The notes beneath the pieces were generated by a model, which did not search any database, was not told the origin of the DNA, and saw only the letters and a program-made list of their open reading frames with translations. 64,000 nucleotides of DNA from a virus, in the IMG/VR virus record IMGVR_UViG_3300031463_000001, positions 60,899 to 124,898 of that record; one strand, given 5' to 3'. This document shows, in pieces, positions 23,814-31,710 of this stretch; within the stretch, counting starts at the first letter, position 1; each line of letters begins with the position of its first letter. The position numbers and the translations under genes were made by a program.

Positions 23814-24166
23814 ATATATCAAAGTTGTTAAAAGATCCAAAAAAATTTGATGATTTTTTGTATCATGAAATTCAACATAACGATTTTTCAACATCTAGAA
23901 TACTTATTCCTTATACAAAAAATCCAGCAATTATTCACGCTTTTCTAAAAAAATTTAAAGTTAAAATTCCTTCATTAGAAAATTTAATTACTCAAAATCC
24001 ACATTTGGCATTAAGTTATATTGATAATGTTATTAAAGATCGCTGGCTTCCTGGAGAAGAAGCCATTCTTAAAAATGAAGAAGATTTGGAATATTATAAA
24101 GACTTCCTTAAATCTATTGGTAAACTAGACGAATTCTTAAAAGATCATCCAGAGGTTAAGAATTGA
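23810..24166 (+). CDS. Helical-repeat paralogue, single repeat
   Basis: A 118-residue protein: 'MNISKLLKDPKKFDDFLYHE', 'ILIPYTKNPAIIHAFLKKF', one repeat 'ALSYIDNVIKDRWLPGEEAI' and the cap 'FLKSIGKLDEFLKDHPEV'. The N-module is diverged but the cap is typical. Coupled to the upstream copy by ATGA. Confidence 0.8.
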   Translation: MNISKLLKDPKKFDDFLYHEIQHNDFSTSRILIPYTKNPAIIHAFLKKFKVKIPSLENLITQNPHLALSYIDNVIKDRWLPGEEAILKNEEDLEYYKDFLKSIGKLDEFLKDHPEVKN

Positions 24167-24221
24167 ATTCTAAAATTGAAGGTATTTCATTTTTTGAGAA
24201 AATTAATTTGAAGAGGAATAA

Positions 24222-25034
24222 ATGAAAAAACTTATAAAATTAATAAAAGAAGGTAAGATAAATATTGGAGAAATATTAAAAAATCCTTTAATATTAAAGA
24301 GTTACAAATGGGAAGATGTTGAAGCATATGGAAAAGAAGTACTTGAAAGAACCCAAAAAACTGAAAAAGAATTAGAAGAAACCTTAACTGAAGCGTGGGA
24401 AAAATATGGTAATGAATATTTTTTAATTCCAATTGAGGAGTTGGGTTTAAATGAGTCTGTAATTAGATTACTTAAAAGTGAAGGAATTAAGAATGTAAGT
24501 GAATTAGCTTCTCTTACTGAGGATGATTTAAGAAATGTAGTGTATCTATCTGAAAAAACTATAGATCTTATAAAAGAAAAATTGAAAGAAATGGGATTAG
24601 AACTAGGAGAAGGAAAAGAGTTTGATGTTGAAAAAATGAATCCCTATAGAATAAATATCAAATTTGAGGAGTTATTGCATAATAAAGATGAAGAAAGGGC
24701 TACAAAACTTTTACCTTACATAGATAAACCAGACTTATTAGTTAATTATGCAATTAATTTTAATACTAAACTACCCCCAGAACAAGAACAAATAGTTGCT
24801 AAAAATCCTTATGCTTCATTAGCTTATGCACTTAAAGTATTAAAAGATAGATTTATTCTGGGAGAACCTTCAATAGTAAAAATGTATGATGAGATGAGAA
24901 GAAAGATGCCCCAAAAAGGAGAAGAAAACCTAATGGCTACTATACAGGCTCTTATTCATGAATATTTTATAATGCTAAATTCAGTAGGTAAGCTGGAAGA
25001 TTTTATGAAAGATTATCGGAATCTTTTTCATTAA
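24222..25034 (+). CDS. RNA polymerase alphaCTD-like domain fused to a helical-repeat paralogue
   Basis: A 270-residue chimera. About residues 68-130 match the helix-hairpin-helix C-terminal domain of bacterial RNA polymerase alpha: 'IPIEELGLNESVIRLLKSEG', 'NVSELASLTEDDLRNV' and 'IDLIKEKLKEMGLELGE'. Residues from about 145 follow the paralogue family: 'LLPYIDKPDLLVNYAINF', one repeat 'SLAYALKVLKDRFILGEPSI' and the cap 'SVGKLEDFMKDYR'. In the host, alphaCTD contacts UP-element DNA and activators. The fusion suggests a DNA- or polymerase-binding role for at least this member (inference). GAGGAATAA upstream. Confidence 0.75.
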   Translation: MKKLIKLIKEGKINIGEILKNPLILKSYKWEDVEAYGKEVLERTQKTEKELEETLTEAWEKYGNEYFLIPIEELGLNESVIRLLKSEGIKNVSELASLTEDDLRNVVYLSEKTIDLIKEKLKEMGLELGEGKEFDVEKMNPYRINIKFEELLHNKDEERATKLLPYIDKPDLLVNYAINFNTKLPPEQEQIVAKNPYASLAYALKVLKDRFILGEPSIVKMYDEMRRKMPQKGEENLMATIQALIHEYFIMLNSVGKLEDFMKDYRNLFH

Positions 25035-25239
25035 CTTTTTTGAATATATTAACCAACTCGATTTCGTTAAATTCTTCGTTTGTTTCATTAATCTTGTATT
25101 TTATGTTTTCTAATCCTTTCACACTATAGTTAATTAGATTTGACATTTGATTAAATGTTAAATCCATATTTCCTACACCGGGTTCAATTCTATTAAATGT
25201 ACAATTCATATATTTATTTTTAAATTCATCTTTGTTCAT
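25003..25239 (-). CDS. Hypothetical protein
   Basis: 78 residues from ATG 25239 (AGGAGAAAAT upstream); a longer in-frame start would overlap the upstream small gene. 'MNKDEFKNKYMNCTFNRIEP' at the start. The 3' end overlaps the convergent alphaCTD-fusion gene by 32 bp. Function unknown. Confidence 0.5.
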   Translation of the reverse strand: MNKDEFKNKYMNCTFNRIEPGVGNMDLTFNQMSNLINYSVKGLENIKYKINETNEEFNEIELVNIFKKVNEKDSDNLS

Positions 25240-25391
25240 ATTTTCTCCTCTTTTTTTAAGATATGAAAACGAATTTTTGGTATATTTAAAGTTAAACATT
25301 TTAACCAAAATTTTAATGCTTTAAATAAATTAGAGGTAGCAAAATATTTTTCAGGTTTTTTATCTCGCGCTATTTCTATAACTATTTTCAT
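25236..25391 (-). CDS. Small basic hypothetical protein, 51 aa
   Basis: ATG 25391 to TGA 25236, 51 residues beginning 'MKIVIEIARDKKPEKYFATS' and ending 'FHILKKEEKI'. The stop overlaps the next start by TGA/ATG. Its GAG GAG codons serve as the Shine-Dalgarno site of the downstream gene. It overlaps the upstream gene by 32 bp, so it is less certain. Confidence 0.45.
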   Translation of the reverse strand: MKIVIEIARDKKPEKYFATSNLFKALKFWLKCLTLNIPKIRFHILKKEEKI

Positions 25392-25716
25392 TAATCATTC
25401 TCCTCAATTTTGCCTTTATTTCATTTAATGAAGATATTAATTTATTTATTTTTTTAAAATTTTTTGCTTGTTTTTCAGTTAAAACTAAAATATCATCCTC
25501 TTTTTCAAACGAATAAGTAAGATTATCTAATGTAATTTTGTCATTTAAAAGTTTTCCTTCATATATATGTATAGGAATAGATGGGTTACAAATATCTTTA
25601 ATTACTTCATGTAGTATAATTTTATCTATGGCTTTAAATTTTTTAACTTCTTTCATACTTTTTAAACAAGTTTTTTTAAAAATTATTTCCCCAATAAAAT
25701 TAGGAAAGTTGTTCAA
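25360..25716 (-). CDS. Hypothetical protein
   Basis: Up to 118 residues; the longest form starts at TTG 25716, and an internal ATG at residue 21 is possible. Contains 'IDKIILHEVIKDICNPSIPI' and a Lys-rich helical C-terminus. Overlaps the upstream gene. No family recognised. Confidence 0.5.
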   Translation of the reverse strand: MNNFPNFIGEIIFKKTCLKSMKEVKKFKAIDKIILHEVIKDICNPSIPIHIYEGKLLNDKITLDNLTYSFEKEDDILVLTEKQAKNFKKINKLISSLNEIKAKLRRMINENSYRNSAR

Positions 25717-26269
25717 TTGTGCGAGAATCCCAATTTTCTAAATCCCAATTTATTACATATTCAATAGTTTTAAGTTGGTTGGTACTTTTATAGAATTTTA
25801 GGGCAGGTATATGATATATTTTATAACTAGGTTTAATAAAGAAAATGGATGTTTGATATAAAGTTCTTTTAAATAAACAAGATTTTAATATTTCTAGAGG
25901 TTTCTCAAAATTAGGACACACCACAAAGTTTACACCCTGAAAATAAGAAAATCCGTCCGAAATAACTAAACCAAAAGTTATAAAAGATCCTTTTTCTTTT
26001 ACTTTAAAATGAAGTTCAATAACAAAAGAAGAATTTATTTTTATTACATTTTTAGGAATTTCTATTTTTGATTTATTCAGAAAATCTACAAAAAAAGATG
26101 AACCTAAAGGTTTATGATTAAAAGGTTTACCATTATCAAAATAAATATAAAGACCTTCATTAACTATAGGAAGATTTTTAAAATCAGGAAAAGTTACAAA
26201 TATAGGAATTAAAGCATTATTTTTTCTAATCTTAAATCTGATTATTGGAATATTTTTAAGTCGATTCAT
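25700..26269 (-). CDS. Hypothetical protein, beta-rich
   Basis: A 189-residue protein with alternating hydrophobic strands ('ALIPIFVTFPDFKNLPIV', 'SFITFGLVISDGFSYFQG'). No motif recognised. Its start overlaps the coiled-coil gene upstream by 14 bp. Confidence 0.55.
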   Translation of the reverse strand: MNRLKNIPIIRFKIRKNNALIPIFVTFPDFKNLPIVNEGLYIYFDNGKPFNHKPLGSSFFVDFLNKSKIEIPKNVIKINSSFVIELHFKVKEKGSFITFGLVISDGFSYFQGVNFVVCPNFEKPLEILKSCLFKRTLYQTSIFFIKPSYKIYHIPALKFYKSTNQLKTIEYVINWDLENWDSRTIEQLS

Positions 26270-26561
26270 TAGATGACAAAAAACTTAATACTTTTTCTAG
26301 ATAATTGAGAGAGGTATTTATTTGATTTAATTCTTTTTTAATATTTAATTTTTTTTGAATTAATCCTTTTAAAGAAGTTTCCATATATAAATTTCTTTCT
26401 CTGTCTGTTCGTATATTTAAGTAAACCTCATCTTTTCTTAATATATTAAATTGAGCGTCCAAAATTTCAATTTCTATATCTAATATTTGGTTTTCTAACT
26501 TACACTTTTTTTCTCCTAATTCTTTATATTCATCTAATAATTTTTTTAATTCATTTGTCAT
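26256..26561 (-). CDS. Coiled-coil hypothetical protein
   Basis: A 101-residue protein almost entirely coiled-coil: 'LKKLLDEYKELGEKKCKLEN' at the start and 'IKKELNQINTSLNYLEKVL' later. No clear Shine-Dalgarno site, but a promoter-like motif at 26571-26592 lies directly upstream, so the message may be nearly leaderless. Confidence 0.55.
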   Translation of the reverse strand: MTNELKKLLDEYKELGEKKCKLENQILDIEIEILDAQFNILRKDEVYLNIRTDRERNLYMETSLKGLIQKKLNIKKELNQINTSLNYLEKVLSFLSSNEST

Positions 26562-26570
26562 ACTCGATTT

Positions 26571-26592
26571 ATTAAAATTGAAAACGACAAAT
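26571..26592 (-). promoter_or_regulatory. Candidate phage promoter motif
   Basis: The minus strand reads ATTTGTCGTTTTCAATTTTA upstream of the leftward gene starting at 26561. It closely matches the motif at 494-517, in the divergent region where rightward transcription also begins. Confidence 0.4.
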
Positions 26593-26718
26593 TTTCAGTT
26601 AAGTTTGGTTTTCCCAAAAATATATGTTGAAATTCACTAAAACGCGAAATTTAGTTCATGAAAATGTGGGTAGCCTTAAAAAATAAAGAGAATTAAGTAA
26701 CCAATTTTTAATAAAATC

Positions 26719-27072
26719 ATGTCTGTTACTAAATATCAACTATTAAATTATTTGTTTTTAATAGGAGATTTTGAAAAAATAAAAGAAAAATGGGATACAT
26801 ATAAAGAAGACTGGTTTATTGTAAGATCTTTAATGAATAATGCTTTATTTTATAAAAAATTGGAGTTAGTTTATTTTTTCTTAGAAAAGAATATAGATTA
26901 TCCTCAAGAAGACTTATTCCATTACGCACTTAAGTATCAAGAGGATAAATTATGGAATTTGGTAAAAAATAAAGAAGACTTTATACCTCTTATCAAAGAA
27001 GAGGCATACAAAAATAAGGATATGTGGTTAATTTCTAAAATAGAAGAATTAGAAAAAATTAAGGAGGTTTAA
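26719..27072 (+). CDS. Ankyrin-like helical hypothetical protein
   Basis: A 117-residue helical protein: 'NYLFLIGDFEKIKEKWDTYK', 'ALFYKKLELVYFFLEKNIDY' and 'ALKYQEDKLWNLVKNKEDFI' look like three ankyrin-like helix pairs (inference). It is the first gene of the long rightward block. CCAATTTTTAATAAAAT upstream is shared with the region before 27811. Confidence 0.55.
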   Translation: MSVTKYQLLNYLFLIGDFEKIKEKWDTYKEDWFIVRSLMNNALFYKKLELVYFFLEKNIDYPQEDLFHYALKYQEDKLWNLVKNKEDFIPLIKEEAYKNKDMWLISKIEELEKIKEV

Positions 27073-27404
27073 TGAATAAGCATTGGAGAAATAAAGGGAT
27101 TAATATGTTTATATTGATTTCACCTTTATTAATCATATCATTAATTTTACTTATTCTTTTTCATAAAAGTAAAGTTAATTCAAGTTATTATGGTAAAGTT
27201 TTTTCTAAATCCATACGGTCAAACCATACGTATGTTGTTTTAGCATTAGAAGGGATTGATGAAGAATTTAAATTTGATAATTCCGATTTTTTTCAAGATG
27301 ATCTTGTTGTTGGAGAATATATAGAAGTTAATTGCGATAGTAATGGAGAATGTAAACCAGTATTTTTAAACCAATCTAAAAGGGTGGAAATGGTAATTGA
27401 GTGA
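27072..27404 (+). CDS. Membrane-anchored hypothetical protein (N-terminal TM)
   Basis: A 110-residue protein with a hydrophobic segment 'MFILISPLLIISLILLILF' near the N-terminus followed by a soluble, probably extracytoplasmic domain with 'YTYVVLALEGIDEEF'-type beta strands. AAGGAGG site; TAATG overlap with the upstream gene. Function unknown. Confidence 0.65.
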   Translation: MNKHWRNKGINMFILISPLLIISLILLILFHKSKVNSSYYGKVFSKSIRSNHTYVVLALEGIDEEFKFDNSDFFQDDLVVGEYIEVNCDSNGECKPVFLNQSKRVEMVIE

Positions 27405-27810
27405 TTTGCGAAAAAGCTTCTAATAAAAAATAAAGGTATTAAGATTTAAGATTAATAATCTAAGAAATAATAATAATAATAATAAATAATAAATAATAAT
27501 ATATATAAATAAAAGATTTAAAGATTAATGATTTAACGATAATCGAAGACGACTCCACCCACTTCCACTTAATTCTCACTTACCCACTCACCTACTCTTA
27601 TCTTAAACTGCTTGTCGAACTCGATTTAATTGAATTATGATGGTCGGACTATCGAAGGGTTTCGTCCCTAGAGAATGCCGACCTTTTTTTATTTAAGGGC
27701 AAAAATTTCCGAGTTTAGTTGTAAAAATATTCTTGGTCCGAAGGATAATGAGTTTAAGAATCTGGAAATTCGAAAGCCCAATTTTTTAATAAAATTTTTG
27801 TAAATAATTT
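27405..27810. other. 406-bp non-coding block: AAT repeats, pyrimidine tract, terminator
   Basis: Starts with an extreme A+T stretch including (AAT)n at about 27466-27510, continues into a C-rich tract (ACTCCACCCACTTCCACTTA, about 27550-27595), and ends with a strong terminator-like structure and a CCCAATTTTTTAATAAAATTTT element before the helicase gene. No gene seen. The order of unwinding-prone DNA and a structured element is reminiscent of a replication origin or small-RNA locus (inference). Confidence 0.45.
27642..27690 (+). terminator. Rho-independent terminator-like structure
   Basis: GGTCGG (27642-27647) pairs with CCGACC (27678-27683), immediately followed by seven T. Inside the stem, AGGG (27656-27659) pairs with CCCT (27666-27669). 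The branched stem and T-tract suit the 3' end of a small RNA or a terminator ahead of the helicase operon. Confidence 0.65.
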
Positions 27811-29199
27811 ATGATTAGTTTGAATGTAGGTAATGTTGATACTACAATAAAAGATGCTCCTATTGAAGTAATTAAAGCGCTTGATGAAGCTTTATCTATA
27901 GAAGTTCCAGGTGCATTTTTTGCTAAAAACAAGATTAATTATTTTTGGGATGGTAAGAAACATTTATATTCAGTTAAGAAAGGAACTTTTCCTACAGGGT
28001 GTATTCGTAGAGTTTTAAATGTGTTAAACCGAATGGGGTACGAATACCAAATAGAAGATTTAAGAGAAATACCCACTCAACTAGAACGACCTCTTTATTT
28101 AAAAGCTCACCTAAGAGATTATCAAGAACAAGCCATAGATACTTTAATTAATCGACAACGAGGAGTTGTACAACTAGCTACAGGAGGAGGAAAAAGTTTG
28201 ATATTAGCGGGTTTATGCTCCAAATTAAATTTACCCACTTTAGTATTAACCCACAGACAGGAATTAATGTATCAACTAGAAGAAACCTTTATAAAAAATT
28301 TGAGAGGTAAAGGTTCAAGAAAACCCTTAATAGGTTTAGTAGGTGATGGCAATACTAAATGGGGTCATATAACCATAGGGATGATGCAAGCTATGGATGT
28401 AAAGAAATATATTAAAGAGTTGAGTAAGATTAAGATGGTTTTGGTGGACGAATGTCATCATTTACCTTGTAATACTATGGTAGACATAATGAAGTATTTA
28501 GATAATGCATATTATAGGTTTGGTGTTTCAGCTACTAGTTTTAGAGAGGATGGGATGGATTTAATGATTGAAGCTTACCTAGCTCCTATATATTATAATC
28601 TTAGTAGTGCAGAGTTAATAAGGATGGGTTATTTGAGTCCTATTAAAGTTTTTTTTATTCCATTTAATGATACCAAAACTTATAAAAATGATTTAACTTA
28701 TGTTCAATTATATAGTGAGGCAATAGAACAAAACGAAAAGAGGAATAATTTGATAGTTGAGGTGGTGAAGAGAATATTGGCTAAAAACAAAACTTGTTTA
28801 GTGGCTGTATCGAGGATAGAACATGGAAAGATATTAACTCAAAAAATTAAATCTTTTTATCCTGAAGTTGAATTTGTGGAAGGGAAAGATAAAAGTGAAA
28901 GAAGAAAAAAGATTATTAAAAAATTAAATTTAAAGGAAATTAAATGTGTAGTATGTACTACAGTTTTTGGAGAAGGGATAGATATACCTACCCTTGAAGT
29001 ATTAGTTTCTGCTAAAGCTCAAGATAGTGGTATTGATGCCCTTCAACTTGCGGGTAGAGTAATGAGACGAACAGAAGATAAGATTGAGGGTTGGGTGATA
29101 GATTTTTTTGATATGCATCATAAGTTTTTTAGGCGACATGCAATAAAAAGAAAAAAAATATTTAAAGAAGAAAAATTTGAGGTTGTGGAGGCTTTATGA
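27811..29199 (+). CDS. UvsW/XPB-like SF2 DNA helicase
   Basis: A 462-residue superfamily 2 helicase. After an N-terminal accessory domain (about 1-100): Q-region 'LRDYQEQAIDTLI', Walker A 'ATGGGKSLILAGL', DEAH-type box 'VLVDECHHLP', motif III 'FGVSATSF', and C-terminal motifs 'VVCTTVFGEGIDIPTLEVLV' and 'ALQLAGRVMRR'. T4 UvsW, of similar architecture, unwinds R-loops and branched DNA and helps switch origin use. The candidate origin-like region lies just upstream. No clear Shine-Dalgarno site. Closely related RecG- or Ercc3-like roles cannot be excluded. Confidence 0.88.
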   Translation: MISLNVGNVDTTIKDAPIEVIKALDEALSIEVPGAFFAKNKINYFWDGKKHLYSVKKGTFPTGCIRRVLNVLNRMGYEYQIEDLREIPTQLERPLYLKAHLRDYQEQAIDTLINRQRGVVQLATGGGKSLILAGLCSKLNLPTLVLTHRQELMYQLEETFIKNLRGKGSRKPLIGLVGDGNTKWGHITIGMMQAMDVKKYIKELSKIKMVLVDECHHLPCNTMVDIMKYLDNAYYRFGVSATSFREDGMDLMIEAYLAPIYYNLSSAELIRMGYLSPIKVFFIPFNDTKTYKNDLTYVQLYSEAIEQNEKRNNLIVEVVKRILAKNKTCLVAVSRIEHGKILTQKIKSFYPEVEFVEGKDKSERRKKIIKKLNLKEIKCVVCTTVFGEGIDIPTLEVLVSAKAQDSGIDALQLAGRVMRRTEDKIEGWVIDFFDMHHKFFRRHAIKRKKIFKEEKFEVVEAL

Positions 29200-29447
29200 A
29201 ATATATGATAAAAGATTTTGAAAATAATATTTTGTTTAAGAGTGATTTTTTAGATGATTTAATTCCTTTAAATATGGAGGGTAGGTTGTTTGTGGAAGAT
29301 AGTGAAGTGTGTTATGTTTATACGTTTGAATCTACTACAATTAGAAGTGTGTTGATGAAAATTAGAAACAAAATAAAAAATATTGAGGTTCGAAAGCATA
29401 ATCTCGAAAAAGAAATGAAATTGTTGGAAGTTTTGGAAACTTTGTAA
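29196..29447 (+). CDS. Hypothetical protein
   Basis: An 83-residue protein with a C-terminal coiled-coil ('NIEVRKHNLEKEMKLLEVLE'). ATGA overlap with the helicase stop and GGAGGC upstream; probably a helicase-linked accessory. No family recognised. Confidence 0.6.
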   Translation: MKYMIKDFENNILFKSDFLDDLIPLNMEGRLFVEDSEVCYVYTFESTTIRSVLMKIRNKIKNIEVRKHNLEKEMKLLEVLETL

Positions 29448-29476
29448 GTTTGTCGAGATTGATTTCTTTAAAGAAG

Positions 29477-30119
29477 ATGAATATAGCTGATTTATTAAAA
29501 AATCCAGAAAAACTAAATGATGTTTTTAGAGATGTATTAGATAAGGGAGATAAAGAATCAGCTAGGATATTACTTCCATATGTAAGTCCTTTTTTTTTAT
29601 TATAAGTATTTAGAACAGCTTGGAGAAAGGGTTCCCCTTGAATTCGAATCTAAATTATTTGGTTTGTCAGATTTTTCAAAAGGAGGATATGAGTATGTAA
29701 ATGTTATTTCAGGGAAGGATTTATATGATTCTTTTCTTAAAGATTGGGGAGATAAATATGCAAATAAAATAGTTAATGCATTAGCTAATTCTTATGATTA
29801 TGGGCCTCTAATAGAGGGTGCAGTTAAAACAACTAAAGAATATTCAGATCGAGTTTTTTTACCTCTTTTGAATTATGATTTTGATAGGACTAGTGATTCT
29901 TGGGGAACATTATTAACAATTCTTTTAACTAATTATAATTACAGATTACCTCCGGAGATATTATCTAAATTGGGTAAAGATGATTTAAAAGCATTAAAGA
30001 AATATTTAGGAGTTTATGAGAAATTAGTAGAGGAAAGAGAGGGGGATAGATATGCGGAAGATTCATATGACTTAATTAATGAATCTTATAAGTATTTGAA
30101 AAATAATTTAAGAAAGTAA
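29477..30119 (+). pseudogene. Paralogue-like gene interrupted at a nine-T run
   Basis: ATG 29477 gives 'MNIADLLKNPEKLNDVFRDV' and 'SARILLPYVSP', the family N-module, but the frame ends at TAA 29603-29605 just after a T9 run (29590-29598). Shifting by one base at the run continues as 'YYKYLEQLGERVPLEFES' into the open frame that ends at 30119. The C-terminal part does not show the usual repeats but has 'YRLPPEILSKLGKDDLKALK'. Run-length error, slippage-based switching or real decay are possible. Confidence 0.65.
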
Positions 30120-30123
30120 AAGA

Positions 30124-30171
30124 GTGAACATAGGTGAATTCTTAAAAGATCATTCAGAGGTAGAATTATGA
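30124..30171 (+). pseudogene. 15-codon remnant: paralogue N-terminus joined to its cap
   Basis: GTG 30124 to TGA 30171 encodes VNIGEFLKDHSEVEL: the first residues of the family (MNIGDLL) joined to the last (EFLKDHPEVKL), with everything between missing. The stop overlaps the next start by ATGA and the remnant still supplies the Shine-Dalgarno site (AGAGGT). It looks like the scar of an internal deletion between N-terminal and cap sequences. Confidence 0.65.
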
Positions 30172-30728
30172 ACATAGAAGATTTATTAAAACATCCAGAA
30201 AAAGCAAGAACGTTTTTGGACAAGGCTATTTTTGGTGGAAACAAAAAATTAGCTGAAATTTTAATTCCAATAGTTAAACATCCTTATTCAACTTATTTAT
30301 ATGCAAAAGAAATAGTTAAGGGAAAAATAAAAGATGAATGGGAATATATTATTGCTCAAGATCCTTATGCTTCTCTTGATTATGCCTTTAACATTCTAAA
30401 AGGTCCATTTCCAAAAGGAGAAGATGCAATTGCTAGAGATTCATATACTTCTTATAATTATGCTGTTATTTTAGAAAGACCGTGGCCAAAGGGAGAGGAT
30501 GTTATTGCTAGAGATCCAAGATTTGCTTATTATTATGCTAGATATGTGTTGAAGGATAGATTTCCAAAAGGAGAAAAAGAAATTATTAGTAGTGAGATTA
30601 CTGATCCGGGTAATGATTTTGGTGAAAATGGTGAATCAGGTTTTTCTTCTTATGTTAAGTTTTTGAAATCAATAAATAAATTAGACGAATTCTTAAAAGA
30701 TCATCCGGAGGTAAAAGATAGAGTATGA
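30168..30728 (+). CDS. Helical-repeat paralogue, three repeats
   Basis: A 186-residue copy: N-module 'MNIEDLLKHPEKARTFLDKA', repeats 'SLDYAFNILKGPFPKGEDAI', 'SYNYAVILERPWPKGEDVI' and 'AYYYARYVLKDRFPKGEKEI', an inserted Gly/Asn/Glu-rich loop (DPGNDFGENGESG), and the cap 'FLKSINKLDEFLKDHPEV'. ATGA overlaps on both sides. First intact copy of the right array. Confidence 0.84.
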   Translation: MNIEDLLKHPEKARTFLDKAIFGGNKKLAEILIPIVKHPYSTYLYAKEIVKGKIKDEWEYIIAQDPYASLDYAFNILKGPFPKGEDAIARDSYTSYNYAVILERPWPKGEDVIARDPRFAYYYARYVLKDRFPKGEKEIISSEITDPGNDFGENGESGFSSYVKFLKSINKLDEFLKDHPEVKDRV

Positions 30729-31189
30729 ATATAGAAGATTTATTAAAACATCCAGAAAAAGCACAAATGGCTTTGCGAGAAGCTATTTGGAATAATGATG
30801 CAAAATTAGCAGAAGCTTTAATACCAATAGCAAGAGATCCACATTTAACTCTTAATTATGCTCAAAATATAGTTAAGGGAAAAGTTAAAATTGAGTTTGA
30901 AGATATTATAGCCCGAGATGGAGAAGCTTCTTTTTATTATGCTTATGAAGTCTTAAATGGTCCCTTTCCTAGAGGAGAATATGCAATTGCTGAAAATGAA
31001 GATCTTTCATTAGATTATGCGATTAAAGTATTAAAGGATAGATTTCCAAAAGGAGAAGAAGCAATTATATATGTAGCTTTAAAGCATGATGATGATGTAT
31101 ATTTATGGAGATATACGGATTTTCTTAAAGAGATTGGTAAACTAGACGAATTCTTAAAAGATCATCCTGAGGTAAAAGATATAGAATGA
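30725..31189 (+). CDS. Helical-repeat paralogue, two repeats
   Basis: A 154-residue copy: 'MNIEDLLKHPEKAQMALREA', repeats 'SFYYAYEVLNGPFPRGEYAI' and 'SLDYAIKVLKDRFPKGEEAI', cap 'FLKEIGKLDEFLKDHPEV'. The first 13 residues match the upstream copy exactly, a sign of recent duplication or gene conversion. ATGA overlaps. Confidence 0.84.
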   Translation: MNIEDLLKHPEKAQMALREAIWNNDAKLAEALIPIARDPHLTLNYAQNIVKGKVKIEFEDIIARDGEASFYYAYEVLNGPFPRGEYAIAENEDLSLDYAIKVLKDRFPKGEEAIIYVALKHDDDVYLWRYTDFLKEIGKLDEFLKDHPEVKDIE

Positions 31190-31710
31190 ACATAGGTGAT
31201 TTACTAAAAGAAGGAGCGGATAGTGTTTTCGATAAAGCAATAAAAGAAAAAAATAAAGAGTTAGCAGATTTTCTAATTAAGTTTATAAAAGATCCTTTTC
31301 TTCTTTTCGATTATGCAGCTAAATTTAATGAAAAATTAAAACCTGAATTTGAAGATATTATTGCTAAAAATTGGGATACATCCTTTTATTATGCACTTCA
31401 TTTTAAAAATCCTTTTCCTAAAGGTGAAGATATAATGGCAAAAGATTTGTATACTGCCTATCATTATGCAGCTGATGTTTTACAAGGACCATTTCCAAAA
31501 GGTGAACCTATAATTTCTCAATTTCCATATTCATCATATTATTATGCTAAAAGGATATTGCATGATAGATTTCCAAAAGGAGAAAAAGCAATTATTGATA
31601 GCAAAGATCAAGAAAATGATGAAGATTATTTTAGACTCTATATTAAATTTTTAAAATCCATTAATAAACTAGATGAATTCTTAAAAGATCATCCAGAAGT
31701 TAAATTATGA
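31186..31710 (+). CDS. Helical-repeat paralogue, three repeats
   Basis: A 174-residue copy: 'MNIGDLLKEGADSVFDKAIK', 'FLIKFIKDPFLLFDYAAKF', repeats 'SFYYALHFKNPFPKGEDIM', 'AYHYAADVLQGPFPKGEPII' and 'SYYYAKRILHDRFPKGEKAI', cap 'FLKSINKLDEFLKDHPEV'. The N-module is shorter than usual. ATGA overlaps. Confidence 0.84.
   Translation: MNIGDLLKEGADSVFDKAIKEKNKELADFLIKFIKDPFLLFDYAAKFNEKLKPEFEDIIAKNWDTSFYYALHFKNPFPKGEDIMAKDLYTAYHYAADVLQGPFPKGEPIISQFPYSSYYYAKRILHDRFPKGEKAIIDSKDQENDEDYFRLYIKFLKSINKLDEFLKDHPEVKL

Noticed and set aside
27642-27690. preQ1 riboswitch, given the 7-deazaguanine pathway
   Set aside because: The structure lacks the A-rich tail pairing expected of preQ1 aptamers, and the gene downstream is a helicase, not a pathway gene.
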